From Cystobasidium ongulense (lineage: Eukaryota > Basidiomycota > Cystobasidiomycetes > Cystobasidiales > Cystobasidiaceae), in NCBI GenBank assembly GCA_022835595.1, contig BQUP01000003.1, positions 2,032,975 through 2,096,974 of the forward strand: a stretch of 64,000 nt of DNA. The letters are read 5' to 3'. Made by a program: the position numbers and the translations under genes. This document shows, in pieces, positions 13,681 to 25,957 of this stretch (position 1 is its first letter; every line of letters starts with the position of its first letter). The notes beneath the pieces are model-generated. The model did no database searches. It worked only from the letters and a program-made list of their open reading frames with translations, and was not told the origin of the DNA.

Positions 13681-14073
13681 ATGCTCTCGTTCAAGAAGAT
13701 CCCCTTGGCCCATTTCACCGAGAAGTTGAATTCAACCTTCACCCTACTACACAATAAGAAGGTTGCAGAACCTAGGCCATTCACAATAACCGATTTCAAA
13801 CTATGTGACGGGAGCAAAGTACTCGTATACCACGCCGAAATTGACGCTTGGATACCTGAAAACCGCAACAATCTTTCAGGAAAATTGTCGGGTTATCTGG
13901 AACATCTATTTGATGATACTAGAAAAGTTCGTAGACAATTTCATGAAAACCCTAGAGAGATCCGTGCGAGAGCAAATATGTCTCATCTTACGTATCGCCA
14001 GCAAGAACGACTAGCTCAGGCAAAGAGGAATACTCGTAGAAACAATTGTGGTAGACGAAACATTTGCCGATAG
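13681..14073 (+). CDS. Small hypothetical protein, 130 residues
   Basis: Not recognised. It is an uninterrupted ORF starting MLSFKKIPLAHFTEKLN with a mixed, soluble-looking composition. The C-terminal third is strongly basic and rich in Arg, Asn and Gln (about residues 80-130, for example TYRQQERLAQAKR), suggesting nucleic-acid contact or a disordered tail. The pyrimidine-rich tract and the spacing from LEU2 fit an independent gene. Read-through beyond 14073 via an unseen intron is possible. Confidence 0.4.
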   Translation: MLSFKKIPLAHFTEKLNSTFTLLHNKKVAEPRPFTITDFKLCDGSKVLVYHAEIDAWIPENRNNLSGKLSGYLEHLFDDTRKVRRQFHENPREIRARANMSHLTYRQQERLAQAKRNTRRNNCGRRNICR

Positions 14074-14570
14074 TCATCTAATCTCTCTGTCCCATGGGAA
14101 CTTGCAGCATCTCAATACAAAAGGTAAGCCAGATTCTTTGGCTCTGCCACTGCAAGAGCATACCCTGATCCCCGCCCTTCGCTCTAGGCAGCAGTCGAAA
14201 TAGGTCATAAGCCAACTTGTCCTCCTGACATAACGTTCAGTCTACTCGGCAGCCTCAGACAATGTCACACTTCTCTTCGAGGGCCTCTTTCGCAATCGCA
14301 TTTCATTTCACACACAAAAACGCTCATATCATTTCGCTGTCATCTAACTAGATACAGTAGATTCTTATATTTTCGATTCAATTCTAAAGTAAGGGGAAAG
14401 GGGAAAAACGTTGAAAGGCTTAGACGTCTCATTTATTCGGAACGACTGTATAGGTTTGAACTAGGATCCTTCGATGCATGTTTTTCCATCATCACTTTGT
14501 GGTCACTTTCGCAATGTATCATGCATATTCCTCAAAACTTTCTAATACTTTTTCCATATTCTTGATTTGT
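14074..14570. other. Convergent intergenic region
   Basis: Lies between the small plus-strand ORF and the stop of the Ish1/Msc1-like gene. AT-rich near 14380-14570. No gene or repeat is seen. Confidence 0.5.
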
Positions 14571-15570
14571 TTAAAGTTCGGCCTTGACACTCTTGCTAGC
14601 ACTAGCGACGCTCTTGCTTGCAGAAACGCTAGCATCGTGAATAGACTTGCTGGCAGATTTAGAAGCAGAGGCGATAGATTTAGAAGCTTCAACGCTAGCG
14701 TGAGATACGCTCTTTGATCTTTCCAAAGCAGCAGAGTGGCTAGATTTGGAAAGGGAAGAAGCCGAAGCACTACCAGCAGAGGATACTGAACTAGCTAAGC
14801 TTGAAGCGGACTTTGAAGCAGTCGAAGCCAAGACGGAAGCGTCGTGTGATACTCTTGAAGCTACTGATGACGCGGAGGAAGACAATGAGCTTGCTAGCTT
14901 GGTGGCTGAGACTGAAGCAGCAGAAGCTGTAGACTGAGCCGAGTGAGATAGTGAGGAAAGGTACGAAGAGAGCGAGGAAGAAGCGCTCTTGGCACTTAGA
15001 CTGGCAGCATGAGAAGCGGATGACAAAGAGGCGACAGCTGTCTTGGAAGCTGCGGACGACATAGATGAAGCCGAAGATGGATCATAGCCAGCTGATGAAG
15101 CGGACTTTGAGAGCGAAGATAGGCTTGAAGTGGCAGACTTGGAGGCTGAGCTGAGCGAATGCTGAGCACTGACGCTAGCTGAAGAGGCGGCAGATTCTGC
15201 AGACTTGCTCAATGAAGATAGAGCAGAGTAGGCGGACTTCGAAGCGACGGATGCAGCAGACAGAGCGCTCTAGTAGACAGAAGCTATGTCAGTTCGCGAT
15301 TCCATGCATATGTTATAGATATACTCACCTTGGAAGCGACTGAAAGAGCAGAAGTAGCGGAAGCGCTGGCACTAGCAGCAGACTTTGAAGCAGAAACTGA
15401 AGCTACGGAAGCAGCTGATACGGCAGAGTGAGAAGCGACGGAAGCGAGGCTCGAAATGCTCTTAGGGTCTGTGACACCAGCGGCGAAGGCTGTCAAGCTC
15501 TTGGAAGCTCTAGAAGCGGCAGGGGTGACTTGAGAGTGATAGACAGATGAAGCGGATGCAGAAGCGGTAG
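14571..15570 (-). repeat. Coding low-complexity repeat, Ser/Ala tail of the Ish1-like protein
   Basis: About 330 codons dominated by Ser and Ala with regularly spaced Lys, Val or Leu. Recurring cores are SASKSA, SSLSKSA, SVSASK and ASSVAS, with local periods of about 11 residues. On the plus strand it appears as irregular GAAGC/AGACTT arrays. The pattern favours an extended amphipathic helix or a heavily modified linker, not a globular fold. Confidence 0.8.
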
Positions 15571-18301
15571 ATAGTAGATTTTCACCAGATAGAGCAGCTT
15601 CGTTGTAGACGTATTTGCCCTTTAGTCCAGCTTCTTCACCGTATCCACCAAAAGCGGAAGAACCAACACCAACGGCACCTTTTAGAATATCAAGAGCTTC
15701 ACGTACTTTATCTTCTGCGATATGAGTACCAGCTCCAATCCATTCTTGAACGTTGCCTAGTAGACCAGTGAGACCAGATTGAGTAGAGACGTAGTTATCC
15801 TTCATGAGCTGAACAAGTTCAGAGCGTTTGGAGTTCATAGGTACATTGACACCGTGATCTCTCAACCATCCTCTCATTCTATTGTCGGTCCACGATAGAT
15901 AATCCCAAGTCTTGGATGAGGTAGTCGAGTAGTGCTTAGAGAAGAGAGTCTTGACATCATCGGCCTTGAGTTGAGCATCAGTCTTGAGGTATCCATGTTT
16001 GACTAGCCATTGTCGCATTTCAGTATCCTTCCATGCGGCATCGAGGTTATCAGGTAGCTTGTTCCAGTTGTCTTCGAGAAGCTTCTCAAGCTTGTCGCGC
16101 TTGTAACCAGCTGCGTCGGCTTCAGCAATGACCTTGTTCTTTACGAGGTATGCACGAGCTTGAGCATCGGACCAGTTGTCCCAGACTCTGTCGTTGGCAG
16201 TGTACCAGTAGTTCTTCATGGTAGAGAGGAGACTGTGACGGTTGGAGAAAGCGATCAAAGCAATACAAGATTAATATATGGACTAGGCAGCTGTAATCAT
16301 TGCATTCAGAAGGACTCACTCGTCACGCTTGGCTTGGACAGGAGTTTCGACATATCCCTTCTTCTCAAGCCAGTTTCGGATTGTGTTATCGTCCCAAGTT
16401 TGGTAAGCGTTATCGCGTAGCGAGTAGTAGTTATCCTCCAGAATCTTAGTCAGGCTGCTTCAGACATAGGGAGTTAGGGATAGAAGAACAGGTAAGCAAG
16501 TTAAAACAAGTATTAAAGTGACACGGAGGGAAATGCAGACTGACTCTTTTCTAGTCGACTTTGCCTTTGAATCGATCAAACCGCGCGAGATAGCCCAGTT
16601 GCGGAGTTGCGAGTCAGACCAAGAGTTCCATGTAGTATCACGAGCAGAGTAGTAGTTCTTGGACATGAGATCGAGTAGATCATTGCGTGTCTTGGCTTGC
16701 TTGGTGTGTCCGACGCCGTGTTGTACGAGCCATCGTTTCTGTACGAATGCCACAAGCTTATGATTAGGCCAGATGTCATGCAAGGATAGCAAACAAGTGA
16801 GACTCACAAGATAAGAGTCGGACCAGGTGTCGTAAACGTTGTCGGCGGTATCGGTATAGGTCTTCTTGACGGCGGCGAGGAGGTCATTCTTCTTGGCTTG
16901 AGCAGGAGTATCTACGATACCCTTCTCTTCGAGGTAGTGTCGTAGTTGTCCCTCATTCCATGTTGACCAGACATAGTCTTTGGTGTCTGTAGGATAGACG
17001 GAACGAATAAAGGGGTCAGAATGAGTATCCAATGAATGTGCGATTAAAGCAAGAGAATGAGAGAAAGAAGAAGCTCACCATCTAGAGCGGCGTTCACGTA
17101 GTCATAGGCCATCTTAGGAGCGTCGTAAACGGCATAGTGAGCAGCGTCGACAACAGTCTCGACAGCTTGATCCTTGGTCGAGGCAGTGAGATGAGCTAAT
17201 TCATCTAATTTTTTAGTAGCTAAGATTCTCAATTCTTCAGTTTTAGATGAAGGAGAGATGATGTTATTCTTGAGCAGGAATTCACGTAAATCAGACTCTG
17301 ACCATGAGTCTACAATTGCTTTTGAAGGTGGGAAGCGTCCCTTGCCGGAATGGGCGGCATTGTTGTTGCCTACTTGGCTCGATGCTCGGTTGAACTTGTC
17401 GGCGTAGTACTTGTAAGTCGAGGAAGCATCCTTGGAAGCTTGATTGTATGCCTTTTGAGCTTGGTTGGAGCTGGCACCGAGATATGAGTTGGCGGTACCC
17501 CAAGCCGAGTTGACTTGGTCGACTAGCTCTTCTCTGGTCGACTTTGGCTTTGGAGCAATGCCGTGGTCCTGGATGGGTGCGGGGTGGTCAGCCTTGATAA
17601 GGGTGAGATTGTAGCATGTGCTGGAATGCTCACTACTAGCCACTCGTGGAGGTCAGAGTGCTCCCAGTCATTGTAAGCATTGTCATAAGTGCGCTTGATG
17701 ACGCCGATAGCTCTGTCCCTTGTGTTTGGGGTAGGAGTGGGGATGTGTGCGTTCTTCTGCATCCATGATGAGATGTCTGTCTCGCTCCTGTATGGATATC
17801 AGTGTATAGAGTGTGATGAGAATGGTGTGAAGGCAGTCCCGAATACGTGGCAGGTTATGGCGTGATGACGTTGTGTGTGTCAGTGATGAATGGCGGGCAT
17901 GATGGAAGAGGAGGGCGAGAGAGACGCACCATGTGTCATAAGCCTGGTCATAGTTTGACTTTACGAGGTCTCTGAGCTGCTCGGTGGATAGACGGCCTGC
18001 ATGCATAGTGTCAGTAATCTGTCCTGTCCTACTGCCCGTCTCCACTGCGACAAACGAGGATCTGCGAGGACTGACCTGGATTGGGGACCTTGTGGTCAGT
18101 GAGCCATCTCTCCAGCTGGGAGTTGTCCCAGTTGTGCCATGCGGGGGCTGCGTGTACACTGTCAGTTATGCTGTCTTCATCTATGTGGGTATGCTGCCCA
18201 CCATTTCGCTGAAAGAGAGCCGCCTCCGAGTAGCCAGCGAGGCCGATGAGGACGGCGACGAGGACGAGGGTGTGCTTGTTGTTGGTAGTCCACAGCTTCA
18301 T
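14571..18301 (-). CDS. Ish1/Msc1-type multi-repeat protein with signal peptide and Ser/Ala-rich tail
   Basis: Nine exons on the minus strand: 18076-18301, 17930-17996, 17634-17787, 17079-17568, 16808-16986, 16545-16738, 16320-16454, 15329-16232, 14571-15269; all phases match and give 1015 residues. Residues 1-28 are a signal peptide (TLVLVAVLIGLAGYSEA). About eight copies of an Ish1-type unit follow, each roughly W(S/D)-D-S-x-L-R-x-W-L-x-x-x-G followed by a short helix ending in L..M/V..NYY. Examples are TWNEGQLRHYLEEKGI, SWSDSQLRNWAISRGL, TWDDNTIRNWLEKKGY and AWKDTEMRQWLVKHGY. Fission yeast Ish1 is a stress-induced nuclear-envelope protein, and budding yeast Msc1 affects meiotic recombination. 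The last 300 or so residues are almost only Ser, Ala, Val, Lys and Leu. The exact role here is inferred from the family only. Confidence 0.85.
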
Positions 18302-18732
18302 GGTGTATTAGAAGTGTGTTGAAGGTGTAAGTGGATGGTAAGAGGGAAAGAGTAATCATTTCAATTTCAATTTCATATTTCATCTTGCTCTTTCTTTCTC
18401 TTTCACCCGCCACGTCATGCGTCCTCGTACTGATCGTCATCGCGGTGGAGTGGGTCCGCATGCCTGCAGAGAAGAGTGGTCAGTACTGAGCTTGACGAAC
18501 AGTATACTTGTAGTGCATATTAACACTGCTACTGCCTGCCTTGCCTGTCTTGTTGCAAGTATATTGGACAGATGATGGCCATGCTGACTAAGCCAGGCTC
18601 GAACCGGCTAGCTGCTTACTTCAGCCGATCATCCTCACTCGACGACGCGTTTATTGCAATTTATCATATAAACATAACACACGAGTGTAGCTATTACTTT
18701 GCTTCATCAACCATCCGCCATCTACACAAGCC
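18302..18732. other. Divergent promoter region (Ish1-like gene / MCM10)
   Basis: Shared upstream region of two divergent genes. The side near the Ish1-like gene has a T/C-rich tract (about 18355-18410, TTTCAATTTCAATTTCATAT and following). The MCM10 side carries an ACGCGT hexamer. No gene is seen inside. Confidence 0.6.
18645..18650. promoter_or_regulatory. Candidate MCB (MluI cell-cycle box)
   Basis: ACGCGT lies 83-88 bases upstream of the MCM10 start codon. In fungi the MBF factor binds this hexamer at G1/S genes, including replication genes. A single hexamer can occur by chance, so the call rests on position and gene identity. Confidence 0.4.
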
Positions 18733-21700
18733 ATGGCTGACCATGAACTCCCGTCTCTTTCAAGAGCAGAACTGGTCGCAGCGATACAGCGACTCGACAA
18801 ACTCGACGCTCAGAAGAAGCTGGATGAGAGAAGAGCAAGGATGGGCGACAATGTGCATTCGAGTGGAGTGCAGCTCGCTCCAATGAGTCCTTCGCCTAGC
18901 AAGAAGAGGGCGAGTAGAGAGGGTGGGCTATACTCTTCGTCGTTCAAGCTCAACCGCTGGTGCTGACTGAATTGACTGGATAATTGCAAATAGCCCTAAT
19001 GCATCCAGTGCAAACGAATACAAGCAGCAAACTGCTCGCTTCTCACTCTCGCAATGCAAAAGATGACTTGTACTGTCTGCCTAGATTCAGGAAGGAGTCA
19101 TCTCTTCCCTCTACATCGGCCCATCCAGCCGCGTCGTCCTCTTCGTCGCGTCGACATCTCAAGAATGGAGGTCGAGATCTCGCACATCTCTTGGAGAATG
19201 AAGACGCGAATAGGTTAGCTCCAAAGCAGAGAGTCGGTTAGTACCTTTCTTCATCTAAACTCTGCCTCTCGAACGGCCTATGCTGATGTAGATCACACCT
19301 TCGCTCGGCACGTTATTCGTGTTACTAGCACCCTCCAGTCTAATAAATGCAAACGACCTCGCAAGAAAAAGAATAAAAGATGCTGATTCAAGAAGAGGGA
19401 TTGCAAATCATAGATCAACTACTTTTAATGATGCTGCTCCTAAGCGCAATACCCAGCCAGTTGCATCTACTTCAACCCAGCCCATACCATCCTACAATAC
19501 ATCATACAAAAGCGGAGGAAGAGAGCATTACAGCAGTAGCAACAACCACAACGCGTATCCTAATTCATCGTCCACTTCTAGAGATTATAAGGGAAAGGCC
19601 GCCGACAGAGGAAGAATACCCGAACAGCAGCAACAAGCTCCACCCGCTACGAGACACGCATGGCAATCTCGAGCTTCTACTTCTCATCAAGACATGAACA
19701 ATACCACAAAAGACGAAGATTACTACTCTTTCGAAGAAGAAGAAGGTCCAATGGGTGATGATACGAACGACGACGATGCTTATACAGAAATACCCTATAA
19801 ACCAATTGGAAATGAAACAAATGATGATCTAACTCTGGTACATAGAATCAAACCTGGCCCAAAACATTTTAAATCTCTTTCTTCAGATCCTAACTTTGAA
19901 AGTGTTGAGCCCAATAGCAAGATACGTTTGAGGTGGGTATAGCATTATCTGCATTGTCCGCCCTTAATTAGTAAATGCAAGCGTTGGCTAATATCATCCA
20001 CTGTATTTCGTTGACATCCCATAGCAAACGTACCTTACCTCATACAGACCTACAAGAGCATCTATCAGATCGTTTCTACCTACCTCATGACATACTCTAT
20101 TCAATAGTCAGACCTTCAAAAGGTGGTTTAGAATATGAAGTACCAGTAGAAGGTGATTGGATAGTGATTGGAGTATTAGCTGAAAAATCAGAAATCAAAT
20201 ATACTGGTGGTGGTAGTAGTAACGGATTCAATAATGGACAAAATGGAGCAATGAAACAAATCGAAATGAGAAAGAAAATGCAAGAAGAAAGAAAAGCTAA
20301 AGCTATTGAAAAAGCAAAAGAAAGAGCTAGAGCTCAATTTAGAAATAATAATGGAGGAGGACAAGATTATAACAATAGTAAACCTTTTGATGATAGTGCT
20401 TTTGAAGAAATGATTAAAAGTGATGATGAACTGAAAGAAGCTTTCCAAGGTTCAGATGGTGAACAGATAATTGATACGAAGAACAAGAAAAATCGTAAAG
20501 ATGGTAAATCTAACAAAGTGGAAGAAAAAGAACCACCTCAACGTAGAAGATATATTACTTTTAAACTTATCGATTTGGGCAAAAAGAACGCATCTTCAGG
20601 AACAGGTACACTTTCATTAAAATTATTCGAATCTGATCCAAATTTACGTAGAAATGTTAAATCAGCCAATGATTCGGGCGAAGAAGAAACTGAAACTGTA
20701 TATAATAAGAAAACAGGAAAGAAAGTACTAGTTACAAGATCTAAAAGAGAAAAGAAATTATCTAAAAAGAGTAAAGATGGTGATCATGATAGTGATACGG
20801 ATAATGGTGAGGATGGTGATAGATTTGAAAGGAAAGAATATAAAGGTGGTTCTGGTGGTGCTTTTGAGAAGTATTGGAAAGAATTAAACGGGACTGTTGT
20901 TGCTATCCTAAATCCCAGAATAATGAAACCTTGGCAGGTAGGTTTTCCTTCTCAAGCAGTCTTTCCTTGTATAACGAGGGAATGAGAAAGTATACTGATA
21001 TGATATATTTTCTGCTCTTTCACAACTCTGTCACTCGACTCTTCGAATTACAGAACCCATACATGCAAAATTCATCAAATGCAAACGTTCTTGCTATAAC
21101 TCCAGAATCGGCGGATAGTGTGATTGTAATTGGCAAGAGTAAGGATCTTGGCTCTTGTCAAGCTAGGAAGAAGGATGGTGCTCTATGTTTAAGCTGGTGT
21201 GATACGTGAGTCCCTAAACTCTCCCTGATGCATTCTCACTACTGTCGAACGATTTTCTACCTCTGGCAGGTATATGCTGACTCTTGATGATATTTGCATT
21301 CTCTTTGGATTGTCCTCTTCAGACGAGTTGACAATGTATGCGATTATCATATCGCTCAAGCTGTAAATCGTCGTAGAGCCGGAAGATCGGAACTTCTTTC
21401 TGGTACAGGTGGTATGCAGACTACTCATGTATCACGCGATATTACTTCTCTACACTCTCAAAATAAGCCCTCGGGTCGTATGTTTAGTGGTGGATCAAGT
21501 CATGCCGCCCCTTATGACCCAGTCAACAAGATAGGCCTCTTGCCGCGCAATAATACAAGCGTACAAGAGGGTTCAAAAACTTATGTAGTCAGCACTGGTG
21601 GTTTGGGCGCTAGTCGAACAGGTGGTTATCGTACTGCTGCTGGAGGAGGTTCAGCATCAACAATGTCAAATGGTCATTATAGACCAGGCGTAACAAACTC

Positions 21701-22522
21701 AATGCAACCCACATATAATGATAACTCTGGCTCGAAAAAAGCATTAGACCCAGAAGAAGCAGCAAGGAAAAGGAAACGCGAAAAACAAAGTATAGAACAA
21801 TTGTTAGCTCTTGAAGGGGGCAAATCAGTTGGTGCTACTTATCTGAGTACAAAGGCAAAAACAGCACGTAGTGATAATAGAACTTCAGTAGTACTCGAAG
21901 AGAAGAACACATCGTCTGGTATGGATGGAGAAGATGATTCGGCCACTTCTCAGAATGAATTGGACAAGACGAAGAAGAGAGTTTTCGGTGTTGGATCTTT
22001 GAGGAAAATTGGCTTTGATCCTACTTACATGCCAGCTTTAACAGATGCAAAACAGCAGAAAAGAAAGGTAAGGAACTTTCGGATCTTCCCTAATGCTTTC
22101 TTAGCCTCTCGCTGACTTATGTTTGTAAACTTGCGTAGATGGAGGCGATGCAAGTTCTGGGCAATCCTGATACTTATCAACCTCAATTAGGTCGACATGC
22201 CGGTAAAGGGCATTCTAATGTTCACAAACCACAAGCAAGCGTATCTGTAACCGATAACACGAAAAATAACAAAGGGAAGGAAGATAGTACGTACAACAAT
22301 GATGAAGAAGAGAACTCTGATGATCCTCGACCGCCTAAGAGGCGCTCAGTTGGTACTTCAAAGCAAGACCATGTACTTCAAGATTCAAGTTCTGATAATG
22401 AGCATGCGATAAGAAAAGTCAAGAACAAACATGTAGCGAGAATGTCTGTATCAGATAGAGATTGCGAAGAGGAGGAGCAGGAGGATAGTGATCTAGAGAT
22501 TGAACCTCCTGCTGCTACATAG
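18733..22522 (+). CDS. MCM10: DNA replication factor Mcm10
   Basis: Seven exons: 18733-18922, 18994-19236, 19329-19932, 20025-20937, 21054-21205, 21323-22067, 22139-22522; 1076 residues. The internal OB-fold region reads SKRTLPHTDLQEHL, RFYLPHDILYSIVR and GDWIVIGVLAE. After a Lys/Glu-rich insertion it continues RYITFKLIDLGKK and LNPRIMKPWQ. The adjoining zinc finger is clear: GSCQARKKDGALCLSWCDTR followed by VDNVCDYHI (about residues 685-715). Mcm10 binds DNA, the CMG helicase and polymerase alpha to start replication. An N-terminal coiled-coil start (LVAAIQRLDKLDAQKKLDE) fits the family oligomerisation region. The OB-fold insert of about 100 residues (20260-20540) is unusually A-rich. Exon 1-2-3 junctions are the least certain part. 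Confidence 0.92.
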
Positions 22523-23077
22523 TCAAATGGAGAGCTCTGCAATTCAACAAAAAAATCGAATCAGACTCAATCAAATTGCGTGAATGGCCTGACCCGAACT
22601 GCTAAGCATGACCACTGATTGTCTCTCAGGTGAGGGCCCAGGTTCGGACGCAAAGGCGAAGGTCCGATTCAGCTTACTATTAGGCAGCCAATTCTCTTAC
22701 CACCACTACGCGCTAGCGGCACTGTATCATCGAATGACGGGTGCTCTCTTCAGAATCCTTTGAAGCTGAGGCAGTGTGGCAAGTATGTACGAAGAAATGC
22801 AAGCAGCAAGACTAGGTAAGCTATCTGCATCAGGAAGAGCTAAGAGGGCAAAGCTGAGGCACTGCAGAGGCTTCTTGTGTCTGTCAAAGTGCTATCAAAC
22901 GGAAAGGACACCGCGGTCACTGCGAGACAGGCTTCGAACGATTTGCAGCAGAAAAGAAACGAGATTTCTGAGATTTCTAAAGATGAGCACATACTCAACG
23001 ACACTGACAAGTCTGTCTCAGTGTCGAGACAATTGTCGACGTTCTCAAGATTCGATTTGCGAAAGCGTATCTGTTGT
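22523..23077. other. Convergent 3' intergenic region
   Basis: Between the MCM10 and F-box gene stop codons. Plus-strand frames here overlap the antisense gene and show no domain. No repeat or RNA gene is seen. Confidence 0.5.
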
Positions 23078-25957
23078 TCAGAACATTGGCATAGGCATGG
23101 CAAAGCCATTGAAATCGAAATCTGGGGGGAAGGGTGCCCCTCCAGCTGCGGCTGCCATGCCGAGGAGGCCTCCCATCATACCGAGAGCAGCAGGCGGGGA
23201 TGGAGTGCCGTCGGGTCGCCAAACAGCTATGTGCCACACACAAAGTGAAGGCCAACAAGCCAGTTTAGCTTTCATGTCTACTTTCCTCACCCGACTTACG
23301 ACACTCACACATAGGGGAGTAGTAAGACCAATGGACGCAGGCTTTGCGCTGGTCGAACAGCTTTTCAAGACTGTTCATCATGGTCTCTGACAACATAGCG
23401 CCGTCACTGCGAGCGACGGTGAAGCAGCGTAATTTTGGAGCAACGATTGGTATGGTTTTCTTGCTTTTGCCATTCGTAGCAGTCTTCTGTTGAGATTCAC
23501 AGAATGGCAGCAAGGCAGGAACGAAGTATCAGTGATAAGTGTACACCTCGCATCCAACTCGAGGCGACGAAAACCTACCTTCTTCTTCAGCAATGCAAGG
23601 ACTTTTGCCATATCCAGACCCATGTTGTCTTCAAAGGCTAGAACGCTAATCGTCCTTGGTAGCCTCGCGAAGAGGATAGTACTGGCAAGACTGCCAGATA
23701 ATTTCAACTCCGATAGTACCTTCAAATGACCAATCAGTCCGTCCATCAAGTATTTGCACTTGGATGCTCTATCCTCGCTTAAAGTCGATGATTCAGCAGG
23801 AGAAGCTGTCGCCAAAGTAGGATGCCATGTCGATCTGACATCGAGTTGGAATGAAGTCAAAGTGACACCGTGTTCAATGATAACGTTAGCTACCCCAGCT
23901 CTTGTGAGCTTGATGCTCGGCTTGTGGAGATCGAGTTGCTTCAAGGAGCCTTTTGATCCTTTCAGCAAATACATCAGGTCGGAGTCGGTAATGTCCAGGT
24001 ACGCTAAGCTTAGCCTTGTGAGTTGAATCTTGGGTGCCGGTAGAAGAGGGCCATTGATACTGTGTTTGAGCCACAGTACTTGGAGATTATCTAGCTTTGT
24101 CCACTTGCTGAGCAGAGGAGCTAAATTCCGCATGTCCCAAACTAGATCTTTTGCTGGCGTGTCACCGCCTCTAAGGTGAACAGCACGCATGTTCGGACAT
24201 CCAGCCAACGCCGCTTCGAGAGGCTTTTGAGCGCTTCTGGTGAAGTCGGCATTGTATGCGATGCGCTCAAGTCGTGGGCAGCTCTTGATGATATCGATGA
24301 GAAGGCTTCCACCACCTCTACCTAGAGATATGAGGTTGCGAATATCGAATGCGACATCACGAACGAGGTAGCTGAGCATATTCTGCTGTCGTGCATCTTC
24401 ATCATCCGCATCAGGCTCGTCGTCGTATACGCTGACTTGGGAGGACATCAGTGTGCGTAGAAGAAGATGCGCCTGGTAGGTGTCGATGAGGTGAATGTGT
24501 CTGCCATACAGCAGCGTCCTCGCTGCATTCAAAAACGAGCGGTTGATCAAGGCTAGAGGTAGATAGGGACAGGAAGGTAGTCCGTCCTCGTAAGAGACTG
24601 GGGAGGGCGCTTCCTTCGGAATGACAGCGCTATCGGACATGCTGCCGTGACCTTCGTCTGTTTGGGTTTCATCATCCTCTTCGTCCTCATCTTCTGCAGT
24701 ATCTTCTTCTTCGCTCGCATCTTCGTCTTCTAATTCGTCAGGCTCCTCTTCATCTTCCGTTGCCCATTCCTGAGAGGCAGTGCGATGTTAGTATTGGGAA
24801 ATTGTGTACTGCTTCGCAATACTCACAGATTCATTGCCGAAGGAGGCTTGGTCTGGCGTGACCGCCGGAGAAGCCATGTCGGGCATGTCCTCAAGTTCTG
24901 CAGCCGTGTAGCTGCTGTTTCCGTGTTGCATGTGGCTGAATTCGGAAGCCAGTGCCCCAGTCAGAGGGGCGGTGGGGAATGAGGCATTGAATAGAGTGAA
25001 CAACGGAGGTAGAGGCTGCGGCACAGGGTTCGCGTCTGCAGGCGTGAGAACCGCTTCCATTTCGGCATTCTCTGTGGTAGTAGGCGAGAGTGCATCTCCT
25101 TGTTGGCTTGTTTCCAGTGTCGGCATTTCATCCGCGTCGTCTTCCACTTGGACTGTCGGAGCTGTAGTACCAATAGAGGTCGGTGAGGAATCGCCCGTTG
25201 TCTCCAATGCTGTGCGTCGCAAGGCGCGAGTAGAATCAGTCCATGTTCTAGGGCCATCTCCGGTGTAAACGATCATAGATACTTACATGGCATAGTACTG
25301 TCTTCTAAAGGAGGCATAATCGGGTCACTGGAAGACGCCGAAGGCGTGGGCACGGTGGACGGCGTACCCATAGGTTCCAGGGCTAATTTATTACGAGAAA
25401 GCGTCAGCTTTATGCACGGCTCTACGCGACGCGTTCTCCCTGACTCATGGGTAAACGACCGACTCACCTGGCATCTCTTCATCTGTGTCATGTCCAGCAT
25501 CGTCGTTGTCATTTGTTTGCGGATGAGCTGGTGTCGCTGGTACGGGTGCAGGCGCAGCAGTTGGAGCTGGAGCTGGCACTGGGTTGTTCACAAGTGGTCC
25601 TCCGTTGTTGAGGAAGCCAAAGAGGTTCTGCATAAACGGAACGTCGCCTATGCCCTCTGGATTTGCTGCATCATTGCCCGGTACATTTTGACCAGGGAAT
25701 ATGTCGTCGAAAAGGCCTGGCGGCGGAGGACCAGGTCCAAACCCAAATCCTGGAGGCATGTGGTGGTGGTGTAGAGGGCCATGATGGTGGTGATCCTCGT
25801 GCTCTTGGTCATGGTGCAGACGCTCCTGCTCGAGCTGGTCTTCCAAAGTTATCTGGGCGGTCCATTCGACGATTGACAGGATCACCTCGTGTGGGAGCGA
25901 ATGCAGTGTGAGCTGGGTACGTTTGCGCTTGTCGCCAGCTACGGGCGAGTTGCCCAT
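23078..25957 (-). CDS. F-box/leucine-rich-repeat-like protein with long disordered insert
   Basis: Six exons on the minus strand: 25468-25957, 25287-25382, 24827-25209, 23579-24769, 23309-23486, 23078-23226; 828 residues. An F-box start (LTLHSLPHEVILSIVEW, residues 16-32) is followed by a His-rich run (HHDQEHEDHHHHGPLHHHH), Pro/Ala/Gly-rich sequence and a strongly acidic block. The second half of an F-box-like unit then appears (LALINRSFLNAARTLLYG, about residue 395). The region after it has LRR-like periodicity (SCPRLERIAYN, LTRLSLAYLDITDSDL, SLKQLDLHKPSI, LSELKLSGSL). It probably recruits substrates to an SCF ubiquitin ligase; the target is unknown. An in-frame ATG at 26011 could add 18 residues. 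The last two exons are less certain. Confidence 0.72.

Noticed and set aside
18580-18640. B-box-like GGTTCGAGCC on the minus strand with a good T-arm
   Set aside because: No complementary acceptor strand (TGACTAA) and no A box upstream, so no complete cloverleaf.
22776-23390. 204-codon plus-strand ORF
   Set aside because: Mostly antisense to the last exons of the F-box/LRR gene, which has better protein-like features and splice sites.
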